Positions 63,218 through 64,000 of a stretch of DNA of 64,000 bases are shown piece after piece; positions within the stretch are counted from its first letter, which is position 1, and every line of letters begins with the position of its first letter. The notes under the pieces were generated by a model that saw nothing but the letters and a program-made list of their open reading frames with translations, was not told the origin of the DNA and searched no databases. This DNA is from an uncultured Microbacteriaceae bacterium (GTDB taxonomy: Bacteria; Actinomycetota; Actinomycetes; Actinomycetales; Microbacteriaceae): contig CAJAKC010000007.1 in the NCBI GenBank assembly GCA_903940225.1, positions 1 through 64,000 on the forward strand, given 5' to 3'. Both the position numbers and the translations under genes were made by a program.

Positions 63218-63699
63218 CTGACGACGTCACCGACCGCGTGATACCGACGTTCGACGTACACAAGTGGTGAGCAGTCGGTGTTGGTGGTCCCTCCGTCGAT
63301 TTCGACGATGACGGCAGCGTTCGAACCAACCTCCGCAACGCTCACCACGCGAGCCTCGAGCACCGCGCGAACGCCGTTCAGGCGAGGGAGACCCCGGTCA
63401 TCGGGGGACCAGTGGTTGCCTTCAAATCGTTGTGCTGCGGGTCCAGCCATGACCCTCGCGACGTCGACTTGATGACCCGCGAGGAAGTGGAGGAGGATGC
63501 GTGACCCGAGTGCAACAGCCGGGTACGAGGAAGCGTGCTGAGCGATGTTGAAGGATGCCCGCGGAGGTTCGGCGGAAAACGAGGCGAGCGATGTCGCGGT
63601 GAAACCGACCGGCGAACCATCCACTGCGAGTGCTGTGATGACGGCAACCCCGGCGGGGTGCAAAGCGAACGCCGCGAGGAACGTTGATTCGGGGGTCAT
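63214..63699 (-). CDS. Flavin reductase-like (FMN-binding split barrel) protein
   Basis: A 161-residue protein of the flavin reductase-like family. The N-terminal FALHPAGVAVITALAVDGSP near residue 9 and GFTATSLASFSAEPPRASFNI near 33 form the flavin-binding core. A C-terminal conserved region is VEIDGGTTNTDCSPLVYVERRYH. Such proteins pass electrons from NAD(P)H to FMN or FAD, often for a monooxygenase partner, but none is adjacent. Its stop overlaps that of dnaE in a CTAG palindrome. Confidence 0.85.
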   Translation of the reverse strand: MTPESTFLAAFALHPAGVAVITALAVDGSPVGFTATSLASFSAEPPRASFNIAQHASSYPAVALGSRILLHFLAGHQVDVARVMAGPAAQRFEGNHWSPDDRGLPRLNGVRAVLEARVVSVAEVGSNAAVIVEIDGGTTNTDCSPLVYVERRYHAVGDVVS

Positions 63700-63832
63700 G
63701 CGGGCGACGTGCTCCTCGGTGAATCATTAGACGGAATAGTCACAACGGTAGCATTGAGACGATGGTGACCACGATTTCTAGCCCTTGTGGTTGACGGTCA
63801 GACCGTGACCGCAGGATCCGAGAGGTAACGAG

Positions 63833-64000
63833 ATGCATTGTCCGTTTTGCCGCCACACCGACAGTCGTGTCGTCGATTCCCGCACGGCCGAAGACGGGCT
63901 GTCGATTCGCCGCCGCCGTGAATGTCCCTCGTGCGGGGGTCGGTTTTCGACTCTCGAGACGGCGAGCCTTTCGGTCATTAAACGCAACGGAGTAATCGAA
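63833..64000 (+). CDS. nrdR: Transcriptional repressor NrdR (5' part, truncated by window end)
   Basis: The first 56 codons of nrdR. The zinc ribbon is complete: [17 protein letters not shown] supplies the first CxxC and [17 protein letters not shown] the second. The ATP-cone domain would follow beyond the window. NrdR represses ribonucleotide reductase genes according to the dATP/ATP level. An AGAGG lies before the ATG. Confidence 0.93.
   Translation, partial: MHCPFCRHTDSRVVDSRTAEDGLSIRRRRECPSCGGRFSTLETASLSVIKRNGVIE

Overview
This window looks like a compact, high-GC actinobacterial chromosome, most probably a streamlined member of the Microbacteriaceae. The reasons are: DivIVA/Wag31, SepF and YggT downstream of ftsZ; a GarA-FtsR-MerR cluster; DUF3040 directly upstream of mraZ; many GTG and TTG starts; and several genes that look leaderless. 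The strain cannot be named from sequence alone. Nearly everything is core genome. No prophage, insertion sequence or CRISPR array was seen, and no protein-gene-free stretch outside the rRNA end exceeds about 300 bases.

Layout. Bases 1-468 hold the 3' end of a 23S rRNA gene, a 5S gene and a strong hairpin. Bases 486-15799 form an almost gapless plus-strand run: repeat-rich TPR-like protein, HAD phosphatase, a 43-aa protein, tlyA, NAD kinase, recN, pyrG, xerD, parA-like, scpA, scpB, rluB, tyrA, cmk, der and a NUDIX gene. As I remember it, this follows M. tuberculosis H37Rv Rv1691-Rv1713 with several genes lost. Bases 15840-28165 are a more variable stretch: aminotransferase, tRNA-Pro, two acidic surface proteins with LxxTG-type sorting tails, rlmN, DUF2200, DEAD helicase, DUF305 lipoprotein, a long GapB-type GAPDH, an MFS carrier, an arsC-aquaporin pair, and an EfeU/FTR1 iron permease behind a DtxR/IdeR-type iron box. 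Bases 28234-33204 carry a pgsA-like gene, garA, ftsR, a second MerR gene, two ParA/MinD ATPases and a peptide deformylase. Bases 33201-42395 carry lipid and cell-wall support genes (acyl-CoA ligase, plsC, class II DAHP synthase, LysE exporter, PASTA kinase, LysM-transglycosylase, polyprenyl synthase, DUF3040). Bases 42493-58678 are the division and cell wall (dcw) cluster from the mraZ operator to divIVA. It is followed by rluD, dnaE, a flavin reductase (minus strand) and the start of nrdR.

How the genes work together. The right half is a peptidoglycan and division module. MurE, MraY, MurD, MurG and MurC build lipid II, FtsW/FtsI polymerise it, FtsZ/FtsQ/FtsL/SepF/DivIVA place the machinery, MraZ probably autoregulates the start of the cluster, and the PASTA kinase and LysM-transglycosylase are plausible sensors and remodellers. 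The left half combines chromosome maintenance (RecN, XerD, ParA, ScpAB), translation factors (Der, TlyA, RluB) and nucleotide supply (PyrG, Cmk).

Most unusual finding. At the murF position (47907-48332) there is only a 141-aa open reading frame matching the C-terminal domain of MurF. The UDP-substrate and ATPase domains are absent, but it is joined by 4-base overlaps to intact murE and mraY, so it looks like a maintained gene and not debris. Other points of interest are an altered MurE amino-acid-recognition motif, an exact 10-bp array of four TGGAG boxes before mraZ, a 12-copy KP[YW]SRDGKP repeat tract, a GarA homologue that seems to lack one of the two phospho-threonines, a channel-based arsenate resistance pair, stop codons shared by convergent genes, and many leaderless-type promoters.
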